This document shows positions 47,310 through 59,279 of a stretch of DNA of 64,000 nucleotides, piece after piece. The DNA lies in NCBI GenBank assembly GCA_015680685.1, contig MNCI01003588.1:496159-560158 (forward strand), written 5' to 3'. The translations under genes were made by a program, and so were the position numbers. Every line of letters begins with the position of its first letter. Position 1 is the first letter of the stretch. This DNA is from Gnetum montanum (taxonomy: Eukaryota > Streptophyta > Gnetopsida > Gnetales > Gnetaceae). The notes below the pieces were generated by a model, which saw nothing but the letters and a program-made list of their open reading frames with translations, was not told the origin of the DNA and did not search any database.

Positions 47310-47602
47310 TTGGTGACAACGTCAGTACTTTTCATATGGTTATCAGGTTTATCTTTTATTAGCGTGCTTATCATATTAAGTTGGATGATGGCTTCCTTAA
47401 GGTATCTTGTTTCTTGTTCTGCTCTTTCTCCTCTTCACTTTGTTTGTCTTAGTTTGTTTGCGTTGTTTTCAACTTGGAGTTGTCCTTGTATCATTTTGTC
47501 GCTGGCTTGAAGGGAACGATAGAGAAGGATGGAAAAGCCGGGAGAAAATCAAACCTCATTAATCCGTAGAATTCAAAATTAAAAAAAAAAAAAAAAAAAA
47601 AA
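47310..47602 (+). other. Sequence ending in a 22-base poly(A)
   Basis: An uninterrupted A-run at 47581-47602 follows 'ccgtagaattcaaaatt'. The preceding ~270 bases have no recognisable coding content. A retroposed RNA or LINE tail is possible; no target duplication was found. Confidence 0.3.
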
Positions 47603-48120
47603 GCTGTAAGAGGATATGCACTGAACTAAGTGCAACTGTATTCTATAAATTCTTGTAATAAATATCCTATCCAGGTTATGTATTCTCTGTATATAATAAC
47701 AAAAACACACTGCAGGAGTAATCTTGGCCTTCATCTCCGTGTCTCTGTTTCTTAAGCTTTTCAATTCCTGTATGGCTTCACTGGATTTAAAGCATGTTAA
47801 ATTAAATTAACAGTAACGATGAACAAAGTTTAGCTCCCAGCGCCCGTTGGCTAGGCAAGTATGCAGTAATCTCATTATCATGAAGCTCTACTAATTCACA
47901 GAAATAGGAGGAAATGGGGTTCCAGTGTTCTAAAGTTCCAATGCACGGGTAACATGACTTAATTAATGTCTTATTCCAGATTATTGAAAACAGGAAGTAA
48001 TTAAGGTCAAGGATCATTGGTCATGAAACGAAGCATTGCGATTTAATCCTGCAACGTCTTAGAGAGAGATCTTTCATTGGGTGTTATGCTCACTATCCTC
48101 CTCCTGTGAAACAGCATCAC

Positions 48121-48183
48121 ATATCTTCCTAAATCTGGCTGTTCTGCATGGAATATCTTCCTAAATCTGGCTGTTCTGCATAG
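48121..48183. repeat. Tandem duplication, 32 bp x 2
   Basis: Units 'atatcttcctaaatctggct' begin at 48121 and 48153, directly left of the short copia element. Confidence 0.85.
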
Positions 48184-48186
48184 AAT

Positions 48187-48556
48187 TGTTAGAGATGTGA
48201 AGAAACGATTTATAGTTAACATGTGTTGAACTTCACTTTTGTTTAAGTTTTAGAATTTTCTAAAATATGAAAAGAATAGTTAAGATATCTAAAACTTATT
48301 GTAAAAGAAAAAGTAAAGATATGTTTGAGTTAATTATTAGTTATTTTCATTATTTTAACCATGGATCTAATAAACATCTTTGTGTATTCCTGTAGTTTTG
48401 AAGTTGTAAAAAGTTAAGTAGTTGTGTTCCTATTGATCTCCCTTGTTTCTCTCTCACTCCAATCGGCAAGTTTTATTTCACTGTTGTTGTTATGTTATTT
48501 TTGTGCCAATAATATTTATGAATAACAATTTTTGCACAATGCATAAGTTGTTAACA
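48187..48556 (+). repeat. 5' LTR of the short copia element
   Basis: 370 bases, aligned with 49141-49581 through shared blocks such as 'aaaagaatagttaagatatc' and 'gtttgagttaattattagtt'. Confidence 0.8.
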
Positions 48557-49140
48557 AGTGCTATTGGAGCAAGGTTGAGCGAGGTTAAGTTGTGCAATGT
48601 TTGTTATTGTTGGAGCACAAAAGGTATTCTAGGGTGGATTATTTGCAAGTTATTTTTCTATTTTACCACAGATTATTTCAATGGGAGCAGTGTGTACAAG
48701 ATAGTGAAAATGTCTTATTTTTGTTCTCATTGATGGATGAAACAAATGAAAAGAAAAGAGACCAGAATTGCACTATCATGAGATTGGACATGTGAAAAGA
48801 GATTGTTTTGTTTTGAGACATGATGATGTCTCTTGGATTTGTTGTTGTTGAAGAAATATCTTATTATTATGTCAGAGTTTGAGCATCTCTTGTTTAAGGT
48901 TTGTGTTATCATGTGTTATGGTTTATTGGGATAGCATCTGGTAATGTTGGTGTAATGCTATCTCATGTTGTTTTGGCTTGAGGAGGCTTGGTCCTTTAGG
49001 ATGTTTCATGTAGACATGCTCCTTGAATGGTTGTGTGTGCACTTGTGATTTTATTTTTCTGAACATGCACGACATATTGATTGATAAAGTTTTTCAACTT
49101 GTTTTCATTAGTTTGAGTGATTTTTCTTCAAGTGGGAGAT

Positions 49141-49581
49141 TGTTAGAGATGTACATACAAAATTTATAGTTAACTTGTGTTCAACTTCATTTTTGTCTTG
49201 TTTATTTTTAAAATTTTCAAAAATATGAAAAGAATAGTTAAGATATCTAAAATTTCTTGTAAAAGAAAAAGTGAAAATATGTTTGAGTTAATTATTAGTT
49301 GTTTTTATTGCTATTTAAATCAGTCTTGGGTTATGAGGAGTAAGTTGGAGTGTGTGGAAGCAACTAACTTGTGATCTTTGTAAACTATGTATCTCTCTAG
49401 TTTTGTAGTTTTGAAGATTTGAAGATGTAAAAAGTTGAGAAGTTGCTTTCCTGTTTATCTCCCTTGTTTCTCACTCCATTCACTCCATTCACTCCATTCA
49501 GCAAGTTTTATTTCTCTATTGTTATTATGTTATTTTTGTGTCAGCAATATTTACAAATAACAATGTTTACACTTGTTAACA
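49141..49581 (+). repeat. 3' LTR of the short copia element
   Basis: 441 bases. Longer than the 5' LTR through an insertion near 49320-49380 and a triple 10-base repeat (cactccattc) at 49475-49505. Confidence 0.8.
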
Positions 49582-50995
49582 AGACCTTTGGCCTAATTAA
49601 CATCATTTACATGAAACTTAAATAAAATGTTTTCCCACATCGACAAAGACCTTCTTGGATGTATCACATGAAGTTTTACTGATACTCTCTTTCGTCTCTT
49701 AAACGGAGTAGTTTGAGGATTGTATTTACAGAATTTTTTAAATTTAAACATAAATGACAAAATACGGGAACCCTAAAGGAAAGTTAAATGTAATGCCAAC
49801 CACTGCTGAAATACATAAATGACAAAATACAGGAACCCGAAAGAAAAGTTCAATATAATGTTAACCCCAGAAACAGATAGCAATCTGAGTGTTCTGCCTA
49901 GCAATTTGGCCCTTGCAGTACCTAATTAAGGTCAAACATAAGGTTCAAGCTAGGAATCACCTAAATGAAAAAAAAAAAAAAACACCAATGAAGCAATCCT
50001 AACTGCTAAAGGAGCATAAAACATCCTTGCAGAAACGTGTTCACCTTTGTTGTAGACAGCTATGTAAACAAATTTCACAACAAAAAGGCTCTCTGGAAAA
50101 CCCACATCTACCAGCATACTGCGAACGGGTTTCTCCCTTCGAGATCTTCCATTTTCAATGGGCTGTATTAAATTGATTTGTCTGCGTAGAAGTTTTGATA
50201 TCATGAATCGCTGTAAAATCTGATGCTTTCTTTGATTTAATCAATTACCAATGTTGTTTTATTGGCATTGGCTAACAGTAAATTCAATCAATGCAGAGGA
50301 TTCTGCGTAATAAACATATCCGAGCACCTTTTACGGAATCTGACTAATGGATTGACATGGACAAAGTGAAATGATTTATGGCCCGGCCATTAGAATTGGA
50401 TTCTAACGGGAAACCAACCACAATTCGAGAATCAGATCGTTCAAAATTCCATGCAAAGACGGATTTCAGTGCACACAGTCAATACGCAATTTGGTGGGGT
50501 CATCTTAAGGAGCTTCTCGTTAATTAATGGAATCATGGAGGATGGAATCATGAAGCTCCTCCAGGTTGGTTATTCTCTATGCATCAAAAGAATCTGATTC
50601 GTGGAAGTGAAGAATCCAGGATTCATGATTTTGAATGTGTTTGGGTACGTGTGCCTTAAGAAAAACTGAGGACGGGTTCATAGCCGGGGACATGATAGAA
50701 AAAATTTAAATATATTAAGGTTTTTTAAAAATTAATTCTCATATATCATAAAAAATACGTTGTAGAATATATAGAGTAAGTACAAATGTAAATCCAAAAT
50801 ATTGTTAATGCTTAAAAATTGCACAGAAGATTGCAATATCACCATTAAACTGAAGCAAGAAAATTTGCAAAGGTATAGAGGGCATTGAATCCATTTCGTT
50901 ACTCAAGAGCCATAATCCGGCCAAACATATAATTTCTGCAACAACCAAAATGACAGCAATAAAATGAAACCCTTTTGTTACTCAATCCAATCTTT

Positions 50996-51107
50996 AAGCC
51001 TCAAGCAAATTTATAACAAATCATGTCTGCTCTTACTTTTGTTCAATAGGGAAGCCTCAACCAAATTTATAACAAATCATGTCTGCTTTTACTTTTGTTC
51101 AATAGGG
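50996..51107. repeat. Tandem duplication, 56 bp x 2
   Basis: Units beginning 'aagcctcaa' start at 50996 and 51052 and share 'caaatttataacaaatcatg'. Confidence 0.85.
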
Positions 51108-51831
51108 ACCTGTGAGTAGCGCCATGGGGCCATGTTGAGGACCACATTAAAAGAAGACAACTTAACTAAACTAAGCACAGTAATTCACCTCACCTATGAA
51201 AACCTTTGAGATGCAGGGGAATCAGCACTAGTCATGATGAAGGGGAAAGTAAAAACAGAGCACCATAAGCTTGCATATGCTCATTGGCCATGTGCTGCTC
51301 GGCTTCGTTGGCTCATAAGCAAACAGATTGTTTTAAAAATTGAACAAGCATCCATCTGTCATCATGTTCATGACTCATGAGCCATGACAAGGACCCCGTT
51401 TTGCTTTTTCGTTTTTTAAGCAGAGATACGAGAAAAAGAGCAAAAATCAGCAATGACCAATAATCACGCGTGGATGTGTGAGTCATGGCGGAACCTTTGA
51501 CGCTCCCAAAGGCAGGCCAATCCGTGCAAATGCAATGTTGTCCTCGCACGCCCCGTCCCAAACTTGATTTCCGTATGACCCAAACTTGGCCCTTCGGCCT
51601 TCGGTTGCCAAAGTAGCCCTTTCGTGATTTCCGTGTGTGTTTGTTTGTTCATTCGTACTCCCTTGCTTTCTGTGATCTGTGTCGTGCTGATGCCATGAAT
51701 CTTGATTCCCTACTGGCCACTTAACAATGAAATGAAGTTTCTGGTAAGATTCAGAATAGAAAAAGATAAGATTTTAGTGCAGAATAGAACAAGGCAAGAA
51801 TACGAGGTTAGGCGAAGGCAAGGCAAGGCGA

Positions 51832-51905
51832 CCATTTGAATGTATATGTATAGATCGAGACAAAATTTCCATTTGAATGTATATGTATAGATCGAGACAA
51901 AATTT
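51832..51905. repeat. Tandem duplication, 37 bp x 2
   Basis: Units 'ccatttgaatgtatatgtat' start at 51832 and 51869 and appear identical. Confidence 0.9.
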
Positions 51906-52064
51906 CTCATTGGAAATTATGAAATACTTGCCCATTGCGGATTTAATGCATTTCTGTAATTTATCGGAACCGTGAATCTCCGGCGCATAGACAAATGCAT
52001 TGAATAAGTATCTGTGTTAATTTTTTTTTTAAAACAAGGCCTACACAGACGTCACGTACAATTG

Positions 52065-52240
52065 TAATGATAATTTTTTCATATTTTTAAATATATCTTT
52101 ATTATCGGTGTTACATCAGAATTTGATGGACACACTGAAGGAATGTCAGTTATAATGATAATTTTTTCATATTTTTAAATATATCTTTATTATCGGTGTT
52201 ACATCAGAATTTGATGGACCCACTGAAGGAATGTCTGACA
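52065..52240. repeat. Tandem duplication, 88 bp x 2
   Basis: Units beginning 'taatgataattttttcat' start at 52065 and 52153. They appear to differ at only a very few bases (e.g. 'gacacactg' and 'gacccactg'), so the event is recent. Confidence 0.9.
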
Positions 52241-52554
52241 ACTTTAAGTTTTTAAATGCAAAGATGTCAGTTATCCTAATGAACTCAATCCAACTCAAGC
52301 TAGCTTGTTACAATTACGTTTAATAATAAGTTTATTAAAGTGATGTTGGTGTTATCTTCAAATGCATGGAAAAATCAACTTATAAGTAAATCTAAGCAAA
52401 AACGTAGTCTATAAATAAGCTAAATGTCTACACAACGGTACTTTTATAAATTCAAAGTATTTTAAAGAATAAAAATATTCATGTAGTTATTGTGGAGGTA
52501 TTGGAACTAGAATTAGATGAGCATCACAACAAATACTCTGAAAATATAGTCAAT

Positions 52555-52660
52555 CTAAAATGTTATAGAACTTTATAACTCAATGCTAACTAATTCTTGC
52601 TGAAATCTAACCCATATCTCTGAATTTTCAAATCTAAAACTATGAATATTCATACCTTAA
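52555..52660 (-). repeat. SINE-like element S7
   Basis: Reverse complement has a box-B-like ATGGGTTAGATTTCAGC and the body CATTGAGTTATAAAGTTC. The head is diverged. Confidence 0.45.
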
Positions 52661-53331
52661 AATACATTCTTGGACCTAGATGGGCACTGAGCACCATGAT
52701 TTGAAACAATATGCTAAAGTGATTTAACTGCCGCGGTAAAACACCCAACAATTGTTGTACATACAAAGAGAATAGAAGTAATATTCTCCCAGTAGATCCA
52801 ACTTTCAATGAGCTTGACCTCACAATAATCTTTGATACCAAAGTAGCTCAACTAAATCTTCCACGGTCTGCAACTTTAACTTCTCTTTAGGGATTGGATT
52901 CTCATGTGGAAATCAACAAAAGAAACCATGGCCACGAAAGCAAAAAAAACAAAGCTATGCATCTTGCTATTTTACAGTGCCAGGTGCAAAAGTGCTATCT
53001 GAGAAGGAACCACTTCCCAGTTCAGGGAGCCTTTTTGTGTATCTCTACGGTCACATCCAGCCTGGAAAATCCGGTGTTGGGCATCAAACTTTGCACAAAA
53101 GCAAAGTTCCGGTGATTTTCTGCACTGTGATAGGCAGAGAGTATTGATTCTTTTCAGCACCAGGGACGCTTCTGTTATTTGGTCAGGAACACAAATTATC
53201 CTTTTTGTTTTCACCCGTACCGGAAAGTAGAAACTGCCACAATCAGCCCATAGTGCAGCGATAGTCTAGAATCCATCCATATGACATGAGATCATGTCTT
53301 GGATGGGAATCTAATTCTTCTTGGAACTCTG

Positions 53332-53343
53332 CATATATTTATG
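53332..53343 (+). promoter_or_regulatory. TATA-like element of the PHD-finger gene
   Basis: CATATATTTATG lies about 100 bases upstream of the ATG at 53443. It is a plausible core promoter if the gene has no further upstream exon. Confidence 0.3.
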
Positions 53344-53442
53344 TCCTGGGTTTTCACCGTCCACAATGGATGACGGCTGCTTACAAAAAGAACACTCGAC
53401 TCATTTCAGTGTCACCTTCTGAATTAATTCTCCTTGGAAGAA

Positions 53443-53879
53443 ATGCAGGTGTGTTGCATGTGTGGGGATGTGGGGTTTCAGGATCAACTCTTTCGCTGCA
53501 AAAGTTGCGTTTGCAGGTTTCAGCACAGGTGCTTAAAGGAAGGATATATCGCAACTTTGTAACATGCTCTTCACGGTTTCTTACCTTTGGTTGCAATTTT
53601 CTTATGACTGCATGTGATTTTTGAATTGAATATAACAGGTACTGTAGAAATCTCTACTTAGAGGAAGCCATAGCAGATAAGGAGATATGTGAATGGTGTA
53701 TTCAGGAGGCAAATCTTAAAAGCCATGCTGCAGGCGGCAAAGCTGAAACAGTTTTACCAGAAGCCAACATGTCGCCGGGTGGTGATTGTTTCAAGAAACC
53801 CAGAATTTCCAGTAAAGAGGATAAGGTTGTCAAGCAGCGGTTGATGAAATACAAATCTCTCTCCAAAATATACGGATAA
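53443..53879 (+). CDS. Small PHD-finger protein, two exons (108 aa)
   Basis: Exon 1 is 53443-53528; the intron is 53529-53638 (GT...AG, 110 bases); exon 2 is 53639-53879 with TAA at 53877. The joined protein starts MQVCCMCGDVGFQDQLFRCK. Residues 4-49 form a textbook C4HC3 zinc finger: C4/C7, C19/C22, H28/C31 and C46/C49 (ICEWC), with the expected Trp before the last Cys. The basic C-terminus has KKPR (near 81) and KQRLMKYKSLSKIYG. PHD fingers of this plant type bind two zinc ions and often read histone tails in the nucleus; the target is unknown. The ATG is the first after an in-frame TAA. All zinc ligands and both splice sites are intact, so the gene is probably functional. An upstream exon cannot be excluded. 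The frame is hidden because another frame is open across exon 1. Confidence 0.8.
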
Positions 53880-55859
53880 ATATCGTATAACAATGATTTT
53901 GTGAGCTAGTAAATTCATATTATTCTGGATATATCTATTTTTTTAGAAAGAAAAATGACTGCTTTCACGTCAGAAAGTATGTGAAGTAGCATGGTTAATG
54001 TAATTTGAGAAGCAGGCTTGCAAGAAGTTCAGTAATGAAAACAATTCAAATTCTATGAAAACTTCTTTTAAATGTTCCAGCGCATAACTATATTTTGTGT
54101 GTATTTATACGTAAATTGCTCACAGTCCTTAGACTTAGCCCCCAGCAGCATCAGTATAATAGCAGTCGAAGATGTATCCTCGAATTACCAAGAATCCAAA
54201 ACCTACGTCAAAGACACAAAAGATTACCGACACACAGTACTCGGAATGTGAGTTAACAAATGAATCTCATCCCTTAGGATTACTTTACAGGTTCATTGAT
54301 TTTCATAATACCATGGTGCAATGTATTGGGACGTTTTACTAATACCCTTATATGATACCGTGAGCATGACCTTCATCATATTTACAGATATAATATACTG
54401 CTTTGTTATACCTTTGGATCTCTTATAATTGTGAATCTGAAACCCAGATTTTATTACATCAACAGATTCAATAGATTCAATGGATTTTATTACTATGCTT
54501 TATTGGAATCACCACGTTTTCGTATCCTTTTTACATTTGACATCTAGGTTTATTTTATAGGTAGAATTTGAAAAAAATGGATAAAATGGATATACACATA
54601 TTTTCAACTTAGAGTGGTAATGATACTAATAAATTTTCATTTAAAACTTAATTTTAGTTAGATGCCTTTAGGCACTTATAATCTTACTTACTAGTCATTT
54701 TTGTCTATTCATTTGTTTATTGAGTCAATCTGATTTTTTTGTCTTTAATTTTTTTTTACAGCAGATCTAATTTTTGTAGGAGGGGGAGGGTGGTTCTATA
54801 TTACTCTCAACTTCTTTTAACCAAACTTCCTTGACCAATGTAGAAATATATGCCTCTTTAGTAATGCAAAAATTTCTATTGATTCACAAAATATAGAAAA
54901 AAGTTATGATACCTTCTTCCAGTGATCTTGATGCAACCAAGACACTTATCTTCCTAATGAGGTGTATGAGTCATTAGTTATTGATCTTTTATCATAATAT
55001 GTGTTCATTCCAATATTAGGTTATTTGCCTCATAATAGAAGTTTTCTTTCATAGATTTGATGAAAAAAAAATCATATCCAAGTTTCTCGTGTTAAGTATT
55101 ATTCTTGTTTTCTTCTTTTCATTGAGTTAGGCAATTCTTTGATGGTGTACCATGCCCTAGAAATAGGGTCTTTTATATATAAGCATGTAGTATTGATCAT
55201 TAGTGGGATCTAGATTTTGATATGTAATCTCAATAATATACTAAAGTTCCATGTTTTTTCAAGTTATATAATCTTTCGTTGATTGTTCAAAAAGTTAAGT
55301 AAGTTGTTATTCTTCTTAGCCCCATTAAGCATATGGAGTCTATTTCTACAACTTTGGTTTTCATACATATTATTTTGTTGAAATCAATCTTTTAAATTGT
55401 GAAAAGGAATTAGTATTATAAGTAGGAGGAAAAACATATATTCAACCAATTACATATTATAATATTTCTAATTCTTGCAACGTTTATTGCTGTGAAACAC
55501 ATTTATTTAATGTTTATCTTTTTTGCTCAAGAAAAAAGATTTTGAAGAAAAAAATGTGCTGAAGTTGAAGATAGGATAATAAAAACAATATGAAGCTGAA
55601 GATATGAAAAATCAAGTTAATGTCAATGATAATAATTATCAAATGATAATAAAAAATCTAGAGAAGACAAAAGGTCTTATATATATTTTTGCTAGTACTA
55701 GAGAAAGTATTATATGTGTTTAGGATGTGCACAGGAAGTCGGATTAGATACTTATGTTAGGTAGGTTATTATTAATTAGCAATTAGATTAGTTGAATTGA
55801 TTATAAATTGAGTTTCAACCTATTGTTAATCGTAGAACAATAAAATATAAAATAATAAA
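53880..55859. other. Intergenic, no gene seen
   Basis: AT-rich sequence downstream of the PHD-finger gene. No supported ORF or repeat family; the first few hundred bases may hold its 3' UTR. Confidence 0.5.
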
Positions 55860-57790
55860 AATCAGATGCCTCACTCTAGACTAAACCATACATGATAAAG
55901 CTACCACTAGTCCAAGTGGGAAGATAGTTAACTACGATCAAGGCATAGCGATCCACAGAATTCAACTGGATTGTGCATGAGCACTTGTGATTCGTATGGT
56001 TGGGCATAGGGTTACCTTACCACTCATCACCTCTCTATGGTAATGTTAAGAGGTTCATGGACTCCTTGTCTCCATCCAACCATATCTTTCTGGATGTTTT
56101 GAAATGTAAACATAAGTATAAAATTTTATGGATAATATTTTTACCATATCTGCCCATCTCCAAATTAACTTTGAGAATAAGGATTTGTACTAGGTCTTTG
56201 CATGTTTGATGAAAGTACAAGGAAATAAATGTAACTTCTGTCAATCACTCACAATCTCTTATAGCTAGTAAGCATTATCAAAGGCTTGTATGTGAGGCTA
56301 GGGATCATCATTAGTATACCCTCAATATGTTGGTACATCAACCATGTTAATTCCCTTGATCATGCTATCATGAACATGCTCCCTCAAAATCTGCACAACT
56401 TTAGTAAGTTCATGATAATCATTCTAGTTAAACAAAGGAGCATCATCATCATTGAAAGATCTAGACAAATGCATGTACTAGAACATGGGAAGAAGATCAT
56501 CATTTTGAGTCCTAGTTACACTTCAGTTGATGGTGCTTGACTATTGGCCTTCATGATGGAGTGTCATTTCCCTTTCTTATATACTTTGTCCTCTTGCTTT
56601 TCATCTAAGTGGTCAGATAAAAAGCTATGAGTAGCCTCCTCTTCTATCATTCGATCTCAAATCTCCTACATATAAAAAAATTTATATTCATCATACATTG
56701 GCTCATGAGCTACATATGATGAATAATTATCTTCCAGCCCCATGTTGATCAATGCCTCTTTAAGATTATCTCATGCAACCATGGTGAATCCCTTGGATAA
56801 ATGTTCATGGACATCGCTTTATCTTTCTTGCTTATCTTGATGATAAGCGAAAATGACTGGTGGAAGGATCATATCCTCTGAATGGAAAAATGTGACAGAA
56901 GTATTTGTTTGTTTTGGTGCATTTCTAGAGGTTTGTAGTGGGCTCTTAGCATTATCTACCATCCCATTCATGTTCAAAACCTACACATGATACTAAAGAC
57001 ATATACTTGGTTTAAATAAATGTTAAAATCAAGAATGTACAGGTATTTCTAGGCAATTTACTAATGCCCTCACTAGCACCAATGCTGATGAGTGGTGAAG
57101 CATCCAACACTCTACCATACAAGTCACGAGTGCTCATGCATAACTAGATCGTAATATATAGATGGATAATGTTATTATGATAAGGGTTAATATTAGGTTC
57201 GTGATCATTGTCTTTCCACTTTGAGCTAGTGAAGTGCAAGTGTATGGTTTAGCTCTTAGTGAGGCGTATGATTAATTGATGTTGTTAGGCTCATTTTACT
57301 CCTAAGCGTGAACATAATGAAAATGAAGTAAAACATTAAGTCTAAGTAATGACAAGAATGTAAATCTATTCTAGCCTATAGCGATGAGCATATGATCTTG
57401 GTTTATTGTACATGCCTTGGGCTCATGTAACCATTATTGGGTTGCCAAGCATTATGCTATTGGATGAACCAAGCAATAACACTGTTAGGATTACCAAACA
57501 ATTACAATTAAGCACTCGAAACTAGTCATACTCATTCCGCTTTACTAATGAACAAAGGAAAATAAAGTACTTTAAAAATACAAAGAGTTAACTAAGTAAA
57601 CATGCAAATTAATCTAAGTAAAATAGTAAAACTAAGTGGATGTCACAATGATGAGAAGCAATCTTGATCTTTATTGTTGGTCATGAACTATGCCCAAGTA
57701 CATTTCACTTGAATAAAGATTCTACACAATTGCTAAACATCACATTGAAATGAAATTTTGTATATATACATTGAAATGACTACCTTGACA
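55860..57790 (-). mobile_element. Rearranged Athila-like fragments (LTR end, gag, 5' LTR)
   Basis: On the right, 57086-57790 is an LTR in - orientation (TGATGAGTGG at its + start), followed on the - strand by a primer-site-like GCATTGGTGCTAGTGAGG (57085-57068) and a decayed gag region (about 57060-56030; the longest open part is 56244-56035). On the left, 55860-56029 is the end of an LTR in the opposite, + orientation (...CCACTCATCA). So an LTR fragment abuts an inverted gag fragment; pol is missing. The arrangement needs at least one deletion or inversion. Confidence 0.55.
57086..57790 (-). repeat. 5' LTR of an Athila-like fragment
   Basis: Aligns with 40968-41690 in the same orientation through many blocks (e.g. 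'accatacaagtca', 'gatgagcat', 'ttgtacatgccttgggct' against 'ttgtacacaccttaggct'). The right end is an estimate. Confidence 0.6.
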
Positions 57791-58239
57791 TGCCTCGTAT
57801 TATTCTTGCATTGTTCTCGACGTCTGTTCTGAATCATGTAGGAAAATCCTTTTCATAAAATTCTGTAATATAATATACAATTATCAATATCGTAGATTTT
57901 AATAGTAGTAGTGAACATTTATTCATATAGTGATTATAATACCTATGGCAGTAGTGAACATTTATAAGGATGATAATATAATATCGTTAGCAAGTTAAAT
58001 ACTAAATAGCGATAGATATTGTTACCTTTTTTAAAAAATAGTGTAAGAGATCACATGGGATAATAACACATTCAAGAAATAACGATAATCAGGTGTGTAC
58101 CGTCGGAAATCGTCGATCTCCGGCTGGAAGGAAACAGAGACTGCAGGATCACCAGACATGCACAGAAGACCCTACCTTCACCTGAGGGCAAGCTGGAATG
58201 CACGAAGGCAGAGTACCTTGGGTGGTCCGCGCGCGGATT

Positions 58240-59160
58240 AGACAAGGATTTCCCCAAACATACACTGAAGTGCTATACGCTAGGTTATACATAAACAGCG
58301 TAACGAGCGTGAATCGGAGCGTAAACAGCGTAATGGATGCGAACAGAGCGTAGATGTAAACAAACGTAAACAGAGTAAATGCAACAATTAATGCAAACAG
58401 TAAACGATTTTGGGAAGAAAATGTAACAATGGTATTACAGAATGAAAGTACAATGCACCGGTCTAACACAGTTGTGACTGGAACACAAGGCGGACGAAAA
58501 GCCCTGGTGGATGCAAGGATGACTAGTTCACACTGTAGACACAGCGTAGAGGCTGTCTGCTTAGCGTATAGGGTTTTCCAGCGTAAAGGGTTTTGTGCTC
58601 TAGTTCCCAGTGTCTCTGCTCTCTGATATGCTTTAGAATTTGTCAACCGACCTGGATCTAGTGAAAAATGGGGCTTTTATACAGGTTTTTGATGCTAGAC
58701 TTGGGTTGGGTGACATGTAGCGCGTTGACCGAGTGCAAAAGCGTAAAATTTACAAGTGTACAATATGTTACATTTGCTGGGCGTACATGCTGAGTGTATA
58801 CGCTGCATCTGGTGAGCGTAGACTCTGGGCGTATATGCTGGGCGTATACGCTATATCTGCTGGGCATATGTGAATTTGGGCGTAGATGCTATAGACGCTA
58901 GGCATATACGCTAATGATGGCTGGGCGTATACGCTGATGGATGCGGGCATATACGCTGGGGCGTATGCGTTGATGGTCGTTGCTTTGTGCCAAATCTTGC
59001 TTTGCAGTGCTGTTTCCATGCCGTCTTTGGGGATTTCAAGCCGGGCGTATACATCTGTTGTACCTGCTGAGCGTACATGTGAGGCATGTACGCTGGGCGT
59101 CTATGCTGGGGCGTATACGCTGTGGATGTGAACTTGAGCGTATACGCTGAGACTGCATAC
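58240..59160. repeat. Array of palindromic GCGTATACGC-type motifs
   Basis: More than a dozen diverged copies of GGGCGTATACGCTG, built on the perfect palindrome AGCGTATACGCT (e.g. 59138-59149). They are densest at 58780-59155. Looser 'agcgtaaac' and 'gcgtagatg' variants run from 58265 to 58590. Spacing is irregular, from about 14 to 60 bases. The - strand frames repeat 'VYAQ' and 'AYTP'-like units as a consequence; these are probably not a protein. Confidence 0.75.
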
Positions 59161-59279
59161 TTAGTGAAAATCAAGTATTTTGATCTCCGAAGTTGCCATG
59201 TGTGACACGAGATGTAGCTGTGATCATCTGTGGGTCCCAGGGACCTGCTCCTTGTTGAACAAGTACTAAGCTCAAAATT

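Larger units (their letters stand above)
48187..49581 (+). mobile_element. Short, internally deleted copia element with both LTRs
   Basis: Two direct repeats begin TGTTAGAGATGT (48187 and 49141) and end TTGTTAACA (48556 and 49581), giving LTRs of 370 and 441 bases. A primer-site-like GTGCTATTGGAGCAAGGTTG (48558-48577), close to the initiator-Met type used by copia, follows the 5' LTR. The copia polypurine tract TTCAAGTGGGAGATTG precedes the 3' LTR. The 584-base interior has no intact ORF but keeps a zinc-knuckle-like relic (HYHEIGHVKRDCF) near 48770-48808. Flanking 5-mers agaat and agacc match only in part. It is too short to be autonomous. Confidence 0.75.
49582..53330. other. Intergenic, no gene seen, several small duplications
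   Basis: No gene is supported. Direct duplications occur at 49750-49870 (65 bp), 50996-51107 (56 bp), 51832-51905 (37 bp) and 52065-52240 (88 bp, nearly identical). A SINE-like element lies at 52555-52660. The ORF-like stretches at 52972-53214 have no recognisable domain. Confidence 0.55.

Noticed and set aside
52894-53214. ORFs with many Cys on both strands upstream of the PHD gene
   Set aside because: No recognisable domain and no splice link to the PHD exons could be shown.
53286-53624. 112-residue ORF on the + strand over exon 1 of the PHD gene
   Set aside because: It is out of frame with the intact zinc finger and crosses the intron; no domain.
58149-58646. 165-residue ORF on the - strand within the Tat LTR
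   Set aside because: It results from the GCGTA motif array; hydrophobic stretches are repeats of the motif translation.
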